Below the pieces are notes generated by a model, which made no database searches, was not told the origin of the DNA, and saw nothing but the letters and a program-made list of their open reading frames with translations. A DNA stretch of 32,389 nucleotides from Sporichthya brevicatena (GTDB lineage: Bacteria > Actinomycetota > Actinomycetes > Sporichthyales > Sporichthyaceae): NCBI RefSeq assembly GCF_039525035.1, contig NZ_BAAAHE010000004.1:1-32389 (forward strand). Reading direction: 5' to 3'. Position numbers and translations under genes: made by a program. Below are positions 23,921 through 31,184 of the stretch, one piece after another. The stretch's first letter is position 1. Every line of letters begins with the position of its first letter.

Positions 23921-24929
23921 GCTCCACCAGCAGCCGCAACGCCGCGAGCTGCTCCTCCCACGGGCCCGACGTCTTCGCCAGCAACGTCATGATCCCGACT
24001 TTCTGATACTCCGTCACTCGGGCCGCGATCTGGTCCCGTGTCCCGACGAGGTTCGTCAGCGCCCCGAGCGCGAGGGGAACCGCGGCGGCCGCCTCCTCGC
24101 GGCGCTTCTGCTGCCAGAGCCGGGCGACCTCGGCCACCTCGTCGCCGTACCCGAGCCGGGTGAAGGCCTCGTTGTAGAAGTTCGTCGAGCCCGATCCCAT
24201 CGCGCCGATCGTGAACGCGTAGCCGTCCGCGTGCCGGCGGACGCGGCGGGCGGCGTCGGCCTCGTCGGACGCGATCTCCAGCGCGACCGGGGCGACGAGG
24301 TCGAGGTCGGCGAGGGTCCGTCCGGCCCTTGCGGCGCCCTCGGCGATCGGACCGAGGAACACCTCCGCCTGCTCGGGGACGAAGGCGTTGCCGAGCCAGC
24401 CGTCCGCCAGTTCGCCGGTGACCGCGAGGTTCCGCGGTCCGAGGGCGGCCACGTAGATCGGGACGTGCGCGGGCTCCAGGTCCGGGGTGATCGCCTTGCC
24501 GCGGCTGTCCGGCAGGGGGAGCGGGTACACCTCGCCGGGGTGCACCAGCTTCTCGCCGCGGGCGACCTGGCGGACGATCTCGATCGTCTCCCGCGTGGTC
24601 TGCACGGGCCGCGAGAACCGGACGCCGTGCCAGCCCTCCATCACCCCGGGCCCGGAGACGCCGATGCCGAGCCGGAAGCGCCCGCCGGACAGCGCCTGCA
24701 GGCTCAGCGCCGACGACGCGAGCAACGCCGGGCTGCGCGACCCCAGCTGCACGACGAACGAGCCGAGGATGAGGGTGCGCGTGTGCGCGGCGATCCACGC
24801 CAGGCCGGTCAGCGCGTCGTACCCCCACGTCTCCGGGGTCCACAGCGAGGCGACGCCGAGTGCCTCGGCCGCCTGGGCGAACGCGACGGCACCGGGGACC
24901 TGGGGCTGCACCAGCGCGCCGACCCGCAC
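23910..24929 (-). CDS. LLM-class, probably F420-dependent oxidoreductase
   Basis: A 339-residue TIM-barrel enzyme of the luciferase-like family. Supporting segments are [63 protein letters not shown] and [26 protein letters not shown], all typical of actinobacterial F420-dependent members. The cofactor is inferred from the family and lineage, not from a decisive residue. GTG 24929 is chosen because GAGAGG stands eight bases upstream; GTG 24938 is a weaker alternative. It diverges from the SRPBCC gene across a palindrome at 24954-24973. Confidence 0.88.
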   Translation of the reverse strand: MRVGALVQPQVPGAVAFAQAAEALGVASLWTPETWGYDALTGLAWIAAHTRTLILGSFVVQLGSRSPALLASSALSLQALSGGRFRLGIGVSGPGVMEGWHGVRFSRPVQTTRETIEIVRQVARGEKLVHPGEVYPLPLPDSRGKAITPDLEPAHVPIYVAALGPRNLAVTGELADGWLGNAFVPEQAEVFLGPIAEGAARAGRTLADLDLVAPVALEIASDEADAARRVRRHADGYAFTIGAMGSGSTNFYNEAFTRLGYGDEVAEVARLWQQKRREEAAAAVPLALGALTNLVGTRDQIAARVTEYQKVGIMTLLAKTSGPWEEQLAALRLLVELTG

Positions 24930-24953
24930 GGTAGCCACCTCTCGTCGGCCAAG

Positions 24954-24973
24954 ACTATGGTGAGCCCCATAGT
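24954..24973. promoter_or_regulatory. Palindrome carrying back-to-back -10 hexamers
   Basis: ACTATGG and CCATAGT flank TGAGCC, a perfect seven-base inverted repeat. Read outward, each arm gives CATAGT, a plausible -10 hexamer: 24 bases before the oxidoreductase GTG on the minus strand and 28 bases before the SRPBCC GTG on the plus strand. A CCATAG half-site recurs at the tetR start (25508-25513), overlapping its -10. TetR is the obvious candidate ligand of the site. Confidence 0.5.
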
Positions 24974-25001
24974 AGGGGTCCCGACCCGGAGGAGGCCGCT
25001 C

Positions 25002-25499
25002 GTGCGGTACCGCGACTGCCCGACGACGGAGTGCTCGACCCGCGTGGCCGCGCCGCCCGAGGCGGTCTGGGAGCTGGTCACCGACATCACGCTGCCGGCC
25101 CGCTTCTCGCCCGAGCTGAAGGCCGCCGAGTGGCTGGACGGCGCCACCGGCGTCGCGGTCGGCAACCGCTTCCGGGGCCACAACTGCAACGACGTGATGG
25201 GCGACTGGAGCACGACCTGCCTGGTCAGCGAGGTGGAGGAAGGCCGACGCTGGGTCTGGCAGGTCGTCTACGAGGACGGCGAGGTGAGTTCGTCCTGGGG
25301 GTTCGAGGTCGAGCCGGGCCGGGACGCGACGACCGTCCGCCAGTGGGGCCGCATGGGCCCGGGGCCGTCGGGCCTGACGCCCGCGATCCTCGCGATGCCC
25401 GACAAGGAGGGCCGCATCATTGCCCGCCGCCTGGCGGAGTGGCGCGCCGGCATGACCGCCAACCTGGACGGCCTCGCCCAGCTTCTCGGGCCGAAGTAG
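25002..25499 (+). CDS. SRPBCC family protein (polyketide cyclase/dehydrase-like)
   Basis: A 165-residue START/Bet v1-type protein with a hydrophobic cavity. The pattern TRVAAPPEAVWELVTDITLPARFSPELKAAEWLDG, read in pieces along residues about 12-46, is the usual strand-helix-helix opening, followed by GNRFRGHN and the strands WSTTCLVSEVEEGRRWVWQVV. It closes with the long helix RIIARRLAEWRAGMTANLDGL. GGAGGAGG stands six bases before GTG 25002. It is divergent from the F420-type enzyme and followed by tetR, so the three may act together on one small molecule. No substrate can be named. Confidence 0.83.
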   Translation: MRYRDCPTTECSTRVAAPPEAVWELVTDITLPARFSPELKAAEWLDGATGVAVGNRFRGHNCNDVMGDWSTTCLVSEVEEGRRWVWQVVYEDGEVSSSWGFEVEPGRDATTVRQWGRMGPGPSGLTPAILAMPDKEGRIIARRLAEWRAGMTANLDGLAQLLGPK

Positions 25500-25522
25500 G
25501 CGCGCGACCATAGAATCGCGTC

Positions 25523-26107
25523 ATGGCTCCCCGCGGCGAGACCCGGCAGAAGATGCTGGTCGCCACCATCGAGGTGATGCGCGAACGCGGCGCGGCGGGC
25601 GTCACCGTCGACGAGGTCCTCGCGCGCAGCGGGGCCCCGCGCGGATCGGTCTACCACCACTTCCCGGCGGGCCGGACCCAGATGATCGACGAGGCGCTCA
25701 CCTACGCCGGCGAGACCTTCACCGGGATGCTGGAGCGCGCCGCGCAGAAGGGCACCGACGCGGTGCTGACCCGGCTGGTCACCTTCTGGACCCGCGTCCT
25801 GGAGGACTCCGACTTCCGCGCCGGCTGCCCGGTCGTCCCGACGGCCGGGGACGCCGGCCCCGACGGCGAGGCCCTGACCGCGAAGGCCGCCGGGATCCTC
25901 ACCGCCTGGTGCCGAACCATCGCCGCGGCGTTCGAGTCTGACGGCTGGTCAGCGGCCGACGCCGACGCCCTCGGGGTGACCGTGATGTCCGGGATGACCG
26001 GTGCGATCGGGCTCTGCCGCGCCCAGCGGTCGATCGACCCGCTCTTCGCCGTGAGCGAGCAGCTGCGCGCCCTGATCCTCGCCCGGACCCTGCTCGCGCG
26101 AGCCTGA
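25523..26107 (+). CDS. TetR family transcription regulator
   Basis: A 194-residue repressor. The N-terminal helix-turn-helix is clear (GETRQKMLVATIEVMRERGA, then GVTVDEVLARSGAPRGSVYH and HFPAGRTQM). The C-terminal ligand domain has the VLEDSDFRAGCPVVPTAGDA segment seen in the YxaF/LfrR-type subfamily, often tied to efflux or xenobiotic control. ATG 25523 has TAGAAT, a consensus -10, at 25511-25516, six bases upstream, so the transcript is leaderless. That hexamer overlaps a CCATAG half-site shared with the palindrome at 24954-24973, suggesting autoregulation. Confidence 0.92.
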   Translation: MAPRGETRQKMLVATIEVMRERGAAGVTVDEVLARSGAPRGSVYHHFPAGRTQMIDEALTYAGETFTGMLERAAQKGTDAVLTRLVTFWTRVLEDSDFRAGCPVVPTAGDAGPDGEALTAKAAGILTAWCRTIAAAFESDGWSAADADALGVTVMSGMTGAIGLCRAQRSIDPLFAVSEQLRALILARTLLARA

Positions 26108-26143
26108 CGCCGCGTCGGTCGCGCCACCCACGACAATGGGCAG

Positions 26144-26644
26144 GTGAGCGAGCAGAGCAGCCAGGCCGGGGCGTCACGGCGTCAGATCGCCGTCGTCGGG
26201 CCCGAGGAGGCGGACGAGCGGGAGCTCCAGCTCGCCCGCGGCGTCGGCCGGCTCCTCGCGGTGGGCGGCGCGGTCGTCGTCACCGGCGGCCTCGGCGGCG
26301 TCATGCACGGGGCCTGCGAGGGCGCGCACCTCGGCGAGGGCCTGACGCTCGGTCTGCTGCCCGGCACCGACCGGCGGACGGCGAACCCGTTCGTGGACGT
26401 CGCCGTGGCCACCGGGCTCGGCCAGGGCCGCAACCTGCTCGTCGTCCAGACCGCCGACGCCGTCGTCGCGATCGGCCGCAGCCCGGGGACGCTGAGCGAG
26501 ATCGCGCTCGCCGTGCGCCTGGGCAAGCCCGTGGTGCTGCTCGCGAGCTACTCACCCGAGGATCTGCTCCCCGGCTGCGTTCCCGCCGGCTCGCCCAAGG
26601 AGGCGGCGGACCAGGCCCTGCGCCTGGCCGCGGTCGGCGTCTGA
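26144..26644 (+). CDS. TIGR00725/LOG-like SLOG-fold protein
   Basis: A 166-residue Rossmann-like protein. The nucleotide-binding loop is VTGGLGGVMHGACEGAH. Next come PGTDRRTANPFVDV and ATGLGQGRNLLVVQTADAVV, and the phosphate-binding motif appears as SPGTLSEIALA, a variant of the PGGxGTxxE signature of LOG cytokinin phosphoribohydrolases. Relatives include nucleotide 5'-monophosphate nucleosidases; the exact substrate is uncertain. GTG 26144 has GACAAT (26132-26137) six bases upstream, a leaderless start. Confidence 0.8.
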   Translation: MSEQSSQAGASRRQIAVVGPEEADERELQLARGVGRLLAVGGAVVVTGGLGGVMHGACEGAHLGEGLTLGLLPGTDRRTANPFVDVAVATGLGQGRNLLVVQTADAVVAIGRSPGTLSEIALAVRLGKPVVLLASYSPEDLLPGCVPAGSPKEAADQALRLAAVGV

Positions 26645-26676
26645 CCCCGGCGTCTGACCCTCGGCGTCTGCCCCCC
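26636..26676. repeat. 13-14-base tandem repeat across a stop codon
   Basis: GGCGTCTGACCCC (26636), GGCGTCTGACCCTC (26649) and GGCGTCTGCCCCCC (26663) follow one another. The first copy contains the last two codons and TGA stop of the LOG-like gene. This mirrors the stop-codon repeat at 8931-8970. Confidence 0.8.
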
Positions 26677-26677
26677 G

Positions 26678-26693
26678 GGTGACCCCGGTCACC
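26678..26693. terminator. Small hairpin after the LOG-like gene
   Basis: GGTGAC and GTCACC pair around CCCG, directly downstream of the tandem repeat and about 100 bases before the MFS gene. It may be a terminator or an operator; it has no U-tract. Confidence 0.4.
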
Positions 26694-26789
26694 GCCGGGC
26701 ACCGATGAATTCAGATGCGGTTGTCGGTCCCAGTCAGCACCATGGTCGAGGCGCCCGATCGGTGCCGTCCGGAACGACAGGAGCACCCC

Positions 26790-28460
26790 GTGTCAGCCAT
26801 CGACGTCGCCACGAACGACGCCCCGCCCCAGGCCGGGCGCAAGGAGTGGGTCGGCCTGGCCGTGCTTGCCCTGGCGTGCCTGCTCTACGTCATGGACCTC
26901 ACCGTCCTGCACCTCGCGGTGCCGGAGATCTCCGAGGACCTGCACCCCACGAGCACCGAGCTGCTCTGGATCATCGACGTCTACGGCTTCATGGTCGCGG
27001 GCGCACTGGTCGTCATGGGCACGCTCGGTGACCGGATCGGTCGCCGCAAGCTGCTGATGATCGGCGCGGTCTGCTTCGGCCTGACCTCGATCCTGGCCGC
27101 GTTCTCGAACAGCGCCGAGATGCTCATCGTCAGCCGGGCGCTGCTCGGCCTGTCCGGCGCGACGATCGCCCCGTCGACGCTGTCGCTGATCTTCCACATG
27201 TTCCCCGACCCCAAGCAGCGCGGGATCGCGATCGCGTGGTGGATCGCGGCGTTCTCCGCGGGTTCGGTCGTCGGACCCGTCGTCGGCGGCGCGATGCTCG
27301 AGCTGTTCTGGTGGGGCTCGGTCTTCCTGCTCGCCCTGCCGGTCATGGCCGCGTTGCTGATCCTCGGCCCGCGCGTCCTGCCCGAGTACAAGGACCCGAA
27401 CGCCGGACGTCTGGACGTGCTCAGCGCGGCCATGTCCGTCGTCGCCGTCCTCGGCATCGTTTACGGCATCAAGGAGATCGCGGCGCACGGGTACTCCGAC
27501 ACCGCGAACGCCTCGATCACGGTCGGCCTGCTCGTCGGCGTGGCCTGGGCCTACCGGCAGCAGCGGCTCGAGAACCCGATGATCGACGTCAGCCTGTTCA
27601 CCGTGCGCTCGTTCAACAGCGCGCTGACGGTGAACTTCTTCGCGATCTTCATGATGGTCGGGTACTTCATCTTCGTCTTCCAGTACCTGCAGCTCGTGCT
27701 CGGGCTATCGCCGCTGGAGGCCGGGCTCTGGGGTCTGCCCGGGGCGGCCGGCTTCGTCGTGACCTCGCAGATGACGCCGCGTCTGGCGCACCGCTTCACC
27801 CCGCCGCAGCTCGTCGGCACGGGTCTCGCGGTCGCGGCGCTCGGTCTCTACGTCCTCATCGGCGTGAGCGCCGACAACGGCGACCGGGGCCTGACGATCG
27901 CGGTGCTCGGATCGGTGATCATCTCGCTCGGCATGGGGCCGGTCTTCGGCCTGACGACGGAGCTGATCGTCGGCTCCGCGCCGCCGGAGAAGGCGGGTGC
28001 GGCCTCGGGGATCTCCGAGACCGCCGCCGAGCTCGGCGGTGCGCTGGGTATCGCGATCTTCGGCAGCGTCGGCGTGACGATGTACCGCAACGGTCTGGAC
28101 GAGCTGCCGGCCGGCGTTCCGCCGGAGGCGGCGGCCGACGCCCGCGACACCCTCGGTGGTGCCGTGGCCGCGGCGGCGGACCTGCCCGCGAACCTCGCCT
28201 ACGCGCTGCTCGACATCGCCGAGCACGCGTTCGTCGACGGCATGCGGCTCTCGACGGCGATCGCGGCGGTGCTCGCCACCTTCGTCGCCGGCTTCGCGTT
28301 CGTCGGCCTCAAGCCCGCGGCCCAGGCCGCCGTCGAGCACGGCCACCTCGTGCCACCGAGCGAGCCCGGGGAGAGCGGGGAGTCTCGGGAGACTGAGCCC
28401 GTGAGCCCCGCTCCGGCGGTTGCCGAGGGTGACCTGTCCCAGACCAAAGTGAACGTTTAG
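26790..28460 (+). CDS. MFS drug transporter, DHA2 family (QacA/SmvA-like)
   Basis: A 556-residue, 14-segment proton-drug antiporter. MDLTVLHLAVPEI is the D1 motif of membrane segment 1 and LLWIIDVYGFMVAGAL is the SmvA/QacA-like segment 2. GTLGDRIGRRKLLMIG is motif A, and SGATIAPSTLSLIF and GSVVGPVVGGAMLELFWWGSV follow. A long loop near residues 450-490 and a polar Glu/Ser/Pro tail end the protein. Substrates of relatives are cationic biocides and dyes; here it is inference. AGGAG stands six bases before GTG 26790; an upstream ATG at 26715 lacks a ribosome site. The next gene starts 25 bases later and may be co-transcribed. Confidence 0.9.
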   Translation: MSAIDVATNDAPPQAGRKEWVGLAVLALACLLYVMDLTVLHLAVPEISEDLHPTSTELLWIIDVYGFMVAGALVVMGTLGDRIGRRKLLMIGAVCFGLTSILAAFSNSAEMLIVSRALLGLSGATIAPSTLSLIFHMFPDPKQRGIAIAWWIAAFSAGSVVGPVVGGAMLELFWWGSVFLLALPVMAALLILGPRVLPEYKDPNAGRLDVLSAAMSVVAVLGIVYGIKEIAAHGYSDTANASITVGLLVGVAWAYRQQRLENPMIDVSLFTVRSFNSALTVNFFAIFMMVGYFIFVFQYLQLVLGLSPLEAGLWGLPGAAGFVVTSQMTPRLAHRFTPPQLVGTGLAVAALGLYVLIGVSADNGDRGLTIAVLGSVIISLGMGPVFGLTTELIVGSAPPEKAGAASGISETAAELGGALGIAIFGSVGVTMYRNGLDELPAGVPPEAAADARDTLGGAVAAAADLPANLAYALLDIAEHAFVDGMRLSTAIAAVLATFVAGFAFVGLKPAAQAAVEHGHLVPPSEPGESGESRETEPVSPAPAVAEGDLSQTKVNV

Positions 28461-28485
28461 AAGCCCCTTACACATCTGTGATTAC

Positions 28486-28965
28486 GTGTCCGCCATGACG
28501 ATCTTCTCCGCGTTCGGCCCGGCAGTTGTGACGGGCGCACTGGTGGCCGGCGTGGTCGCAGTTCCCGCGGCGGCGGACCCGGCGACCGGCGCCGCCGCGG
28601 CCGCGGGCCCGACGGTCACGCGCGTCTGCACGTTCGAGGCGCCGAAGAAGACGACCCTGCGGATCAAGGTCAAGCTCAAGCTGCGCGAGCGCGGCAGCGA
28701 CGACGTCCGCCGCATCCGCGTCCGCGCCACGGACAACCGGCGCGTCGACGTCCAGCGCATCGTGATCAGCGTCGAGAACGAGCCCCGCAGCTCCGGGGGT
28801 GGGATGATCGGCTCGGCGTCGGCCGTGAGCCGCAACTCCTCGCCCGCGACATGGCGGCTCAACCCGCGCAGCAACGGCGCGGACGTCGAGCGCGTCGTCG
28901 CCCAGGTGACGTTCCGGATCAAGAACGGCCCGCGCGTCGTCGCGAGCTGCGCCGTCCGGCCGTAG
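28486..28965 (+). CDS. Small secreted hypothetical protein
   Basis: A 159-residue protein with a hydrophobic N-terminus ending in AVPAAADPA, a likely signal peptide although its n-region lacks a basic residue. The mature part has two cysteines near its ends (RVCTFEAP and ASCAVRP), probably a disulphide. It has an unusually basic middle (TTLRIKVKLKLRERGSDDVR, RRIRVRATDNRR) and an Arg/Val alternation that suggests beta strands. I do not recognise the family. The start may be GTG 28486 or ATG 28495; neither has a good ribosome site. Confidence 0.6.
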   Translation: MSAMTIFSAFGPAVVTGALVAGVVAVPAAADPATGAAAAAGPTVTRVCTFEAPKKTTLRIKVKLKLRERGSDDVRRIRVRATDNRRVDVQRIVISVENEPRSSGGGMIGSASAVSRNSSPATWRLNPRSNGADVERVVAQVTFRIKNGPRVVASCAVRP

Positions 28966-28999
28966 GCGACTTCGTCCGCCGCTCCAACGAAGGCGGTTC

Positions 29000-29020
29000 G
29001 ATCCCTCCTTTCGGAGGATC
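29000..29020 (+). terminator. Hairpin after the small secreted protein gene
   Basis: GATCCCTCC pairs with GGAGGATC around TTTC, with one bulged C, followed by TTGAGTTCC. It stands 35 bases after the stop codon and fits a terminator for the MFS-secreted protein unit. Confidence 0.55.
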
Positions 29021-29102
29021 TTGAGTTCCGCTGAGCCACGGCGGTCGATTAGCGTGGCGCTGCGCCCGCCGGCGATCAGCAGCATGTGGTCGGGAGGTGG
29101 GC

Positions 29103-29909
29103 GTGGGCGCAGCGGCGACGGCGGTGATCCGCCAGGCGGTACGGCAACGCCTCGGCCTGCTGCAGGAGCTCACCGGTCTCCCGGTGGTGTTCGGCGGCGC
29201 GGTGGAGGACGACGGCACCGGTAAGCGCGCCGTCGTCATCAGCCAGGTCTCGGGTCTGCGCACGCCCGCGCTCGAGGGTCTCGTCGTGCACCCGGGCACG
29301 GGACTCGGGGGCAAGGCCGTCGCCGGCGGTCGGGCCGTTGTCGTGGACGACTACACCGGCTCGCGCCTGATCACCCACGAGTACGACCGCGCGGTGCAGC
29401 ACGAGGGGCTCGTCTCGGCCCTCGCGGCGCCCGTGCGGCACTCCGACGAGGTCGTGGCCGTGCTCTACGCGGCGTCCCGCTCCCGGCCGCTGGGGGAGAC
29501 GGCGATCCGCGCCGCGGAACACGTCGCCCGCACCGTCGAGCGGGACCTCGAGCACATGCTCCCCGCCGCCGATCGGAACGGCGTGCCCAACGGCGTCGTC
29601 GCCGAGCTGCGCGCGGTGGCCGAGGCCCTCGGCCCGAGCCCCCTGCGCCCCCGTCTGGAGCGCGCCGTGCTCGCTCTGACCCAGGACGACCCCGAACCGG
29701 TCGCGGCCAACGGCCCGAGCCCGTTGACGACCCGTCAGGCGCAGATCCTCCGGCTTGTCGGGGACGGCCTGACCAACCGTGAGATCGCCGAGCGCACCGG
29801 TCTCGCCGACGCGACGGTGAAGACCTACGTCCACGACGCGATGCGCCGCCTCGAGGCCCACACCCGGACCCGGGCCGTCTTCATCGCCCGGAGCCGCGGG
29901 CTGCTCTGA
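29103..29909 (+). CDS. GAF domain LuxR-family transcription regulator, second copy
   Basis: A 268-residue regulator with the same order of parts as the product of 9122-9994. A GAF-like sensor covers about 14-150 (GTGLGGKAVAGGRAVVVDDY, ITHEYDRAVQHEGLVSALAAP). A linker rich in Pro/Leu/Arg follows, and then a LuxR helix-turn-helix at about 205-266 (LTTRQAQILRLVGDGLTNRE, IAERTGLADATVKTYVHDAM). No phosphoacceptor domain is present. GTG 29103 is chosen because GGGAGG lies five bases upstream; GTG 29097 overlaps that site. Targets are unknown. The two proteins share the GLGGKA...GR...V.DY...ITH.YD.AV..EGL pattern, so they are paralogues. Confidence 0.87.
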   Translation: MGAAATAVIRQAVRQRLGLLQELTGLPVVFGGAVEDDGTGKRAVVISQVSGLRTPALEGLVVHPGTGLGGKAVAGGRAVVVDDYTGSRLITHEYDRAVQHEGLVSALAAPVRHSDEVVAVLYAASRSRPLGETAIRAAEHVARTVERDLEHMLPAADRNGVPNGVVAELRAVAEALGPSPLRPRLERAVLALTQDDPEPVAANGPSPLTTRQAQILRLVGDGLTNREIAERTGLADATVKTYVHDAMRRLEAHTRTRAVFIARSRGLL

Positions 29910-29922
29910 CCGGCCCGCCGGC

Positions 29923-30399
29923 TCAGACCAGCGACTTCCCGAAGCAGGTCGAGCCGGGGTCGTGGCGGTAGACGCCGAACTTCTCGATGACCGTGTAGCC
30001 GCTGGTCTCGTAGAGCCGAATGGCCTCGGGCTGACGGTGGCCGGTCTCCAGGCGGATCCGGGTGATGCCGACCTGGCGGGCGGAGTCCTCCAGCGCGGCG
30101 AGCAGGACCCGGGAGAGCCCGCGGCCGCGGAAGCCGGACGCGACGTACATGCGCTTGAGCTCGGCGAGGCCGGGCTCGACGATGCGCCAGCCGCCGCAGG
30201 CGATCGGTTCGCCGCCGAGGCGGCCGACGAGGAAGAGCCCGCGGGGTGGGGCGAACTCCGCGGGCTCCACGGGGGTCGCGTCCCGGCCGCCGTAGCGCGC
30301 CACGTACACCTGCTGGACGGCCTCGATGAGGCCGACGGCCACGGGGTCGTCGTACGGGGTCGGCGTGAGGACCAGGGTGGTCGGCTCAGCCATCGTCAT
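29923..30399 (-). CDS. GNAT family N-acetyltransferase
   Basis: A 158-residue acetyltransferase. The acetyl-CoA loop is visible as [20 protein letters not shown] (R/Q-x-x-G-x-G/A motif RGRGLS). Strands [20 protein letters not shown] and AELKRMYV precede it, and [25 protein letters not shown] is the closing motif B region. The target is unknown; the family includes many resistance and housekeeping enzymes. ATG 30399 has GAGAAT six bases upstream (30406-30411, minus strand), so the longer of two nearby ATGs (30399, 30393) is preferred. It is convergent with the GAF-LuxR gene. Confidence 0.88.
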   Translation of the reverse strand: MTMAEPTTLVLTPTPYDDPVAVGLIEAVQQVYVARYGGRDATPVEPAEFAPPRGLFLVGRLGGEPIACGGWRIVEPGLAELKRMYVASGFRGRGLSRVLLAALEDSARQVGITRIRLETGHRQPEAIRLYETSGYTVIEKFGVYRHDPGSTCFGKSLV

Positions 30400-30436
30400 G
30401 GGGCGATTCTCCCAGGTGGGGCAAGGGAAATTCGGG

Positions 30437-30736
30437 TCAGGCGGCGCCGAGTCCGGCGGCGGCCTCGTCGATCTTGCGCGCGAGCGCCAGGTCCAGCTCG
30501 GTGACCCCGCCCGCGGAGTGCGTGGAGATCGTGAAGTGGACGGTCCGCCAGCGGATGTCCATGTCCGGGTGGTGGTCCATCTCCTCGGCGGCGACGGCGA
30601 CCGCGTCGACGAGGCGGATCGCGGTCGGGAAGTCCGGGGCGGCGTACGAGCGGCGGATCTCGGCGGTGTCGCCGGTCCAGCCGTTCAGGTCGGCCAGCCC
30701 GGCCGTGACGTCGTCCTCGCTCAGCAGTGCGACCAT
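30437..30736 (-). CDS. Pterin-4a-carbinolamine dehydratase
   Basis: A 99-residue 4a-hydroxytetrahydrobiopterin dehydratase, which recycles pterin cofactor after aromatic hydroxylation. The active-site motif is EEMDHHPDM (Glu51/52, His55, His56, Pro57). It is followed by [26 protein letters not shown], whose second histidine (His73) lies where the family's third active-site histidine is expected. The length is exactly that of DCoH proteins. No pterin-dependent hydroxylase is in the window. ATG 30736 has TAGGGT six bases upstream (30743-30748, minus strand), a leaderless start. It diverges from the Nudix gene. Confidence 0.93.
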   Translation of the reverse strand: MVALLSEDDVTAGLADLNGWTGDTAEIRRSYAAPDFPTAIRLVDAVAVAAEEMDHHPDMDIRWRTVHFTISTHSAGGVTELDLALARKIDEAAAGLGAA

Positions 30737-30772
30737 GAACCGACCCTAACCCCGGCCGGAACGGGAGGCGTG

Positions 30773-31165
30773 GTGCCGCAGATCGTCGTCGGCGCGGCGA
30801 TCGTGCGCCGCGGGATGCTGCTCGGTGCACGCCGCAGCGCCCCGGCCACGCTCGCCGGTGGCTGGGAGCTCCCGGGCGGCAAGGTCGAGCCGGGGGAGAG
30901 CGAGCTCGCGGCCCTGGTGCGGGAGTGCCGGGAGGAGCTCGGCATCGAGATCACGCCGGGCGCCCGGGTCCCCGGCGAGTGGCCGCTGGGGCCGAGTCTG
31001 GTGCTCCGCGTCTACCTCGCGGAGATCGTCACCGGGGAGCCGGCCCCGTTGGAGGACCACGACGAGCTGCGCTGGCTCGGCGCCGCGGACCTGTTCGCGG
31101 TGCCGTGGCTGCCGGCGGACGTGCCTGCGGTCACCGCGGTCTCGGCCCTTGCGAATCTGGCGTGA
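30773..31165 (+). CDS. Nudix hydrolase, MutT-like
   Basis: A 130-residue Nudix enzyme, probably sanitising oxidised nucleotides such as 8-oxo-dGTP. The Nudix box is complete at 36-58 (GKVEPGE, seven residues, RECREELGI), preceded by GGWELPGG, which is typical of MutT. The N-terminus [17 protein letters not shown] and the end [16 protein letters not shown], where base-recognition residues lie in MutT, also fit. GTG 30773 is chosen because GGGAGG stands four bases upstream; GTG 30770 is too close. The neighbouring secreted hydrolase starts 19 bases after its stop. Confidence 0.9.
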   Translation: MPQIVVGAAIVRRGMLLGARRSAPATLAGGWELPGGKVEPGESELAALVRECREELGIEITPGARVPGEWPLGPSLVLRVYLAEIVTGEPAPLEDHDELRWLGAADLFAVPWLPADVPAVTAVSALANLA

Positions 31166-31184
31166 ACGGGTAGAACAAGGCGCC

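Noticed and set aside
24231..25001. N-terminal extension of the SRPBCC protein
   Set aside because: The frame stays open upstream but is antisense to the F420-type enzyme. GGAGGAGG before GTG 25002 marks the real start.
28935..29012. tRNA gene, because GGTTCGATCC resembles a T-arm
   Set aside because: No acceptor stem, D-arm or anticodon arm can be assembled around it, the upstream part is coding sequence, and the T-stem itself mispairs. A terminator hairpin explains the downstream bases better.
2600..31000. Insertion sequence, integrase or prophage
   Set aside because: No transposase, integrase or phage structural gene is seen, and no target duplications were noticed around the accessory block.
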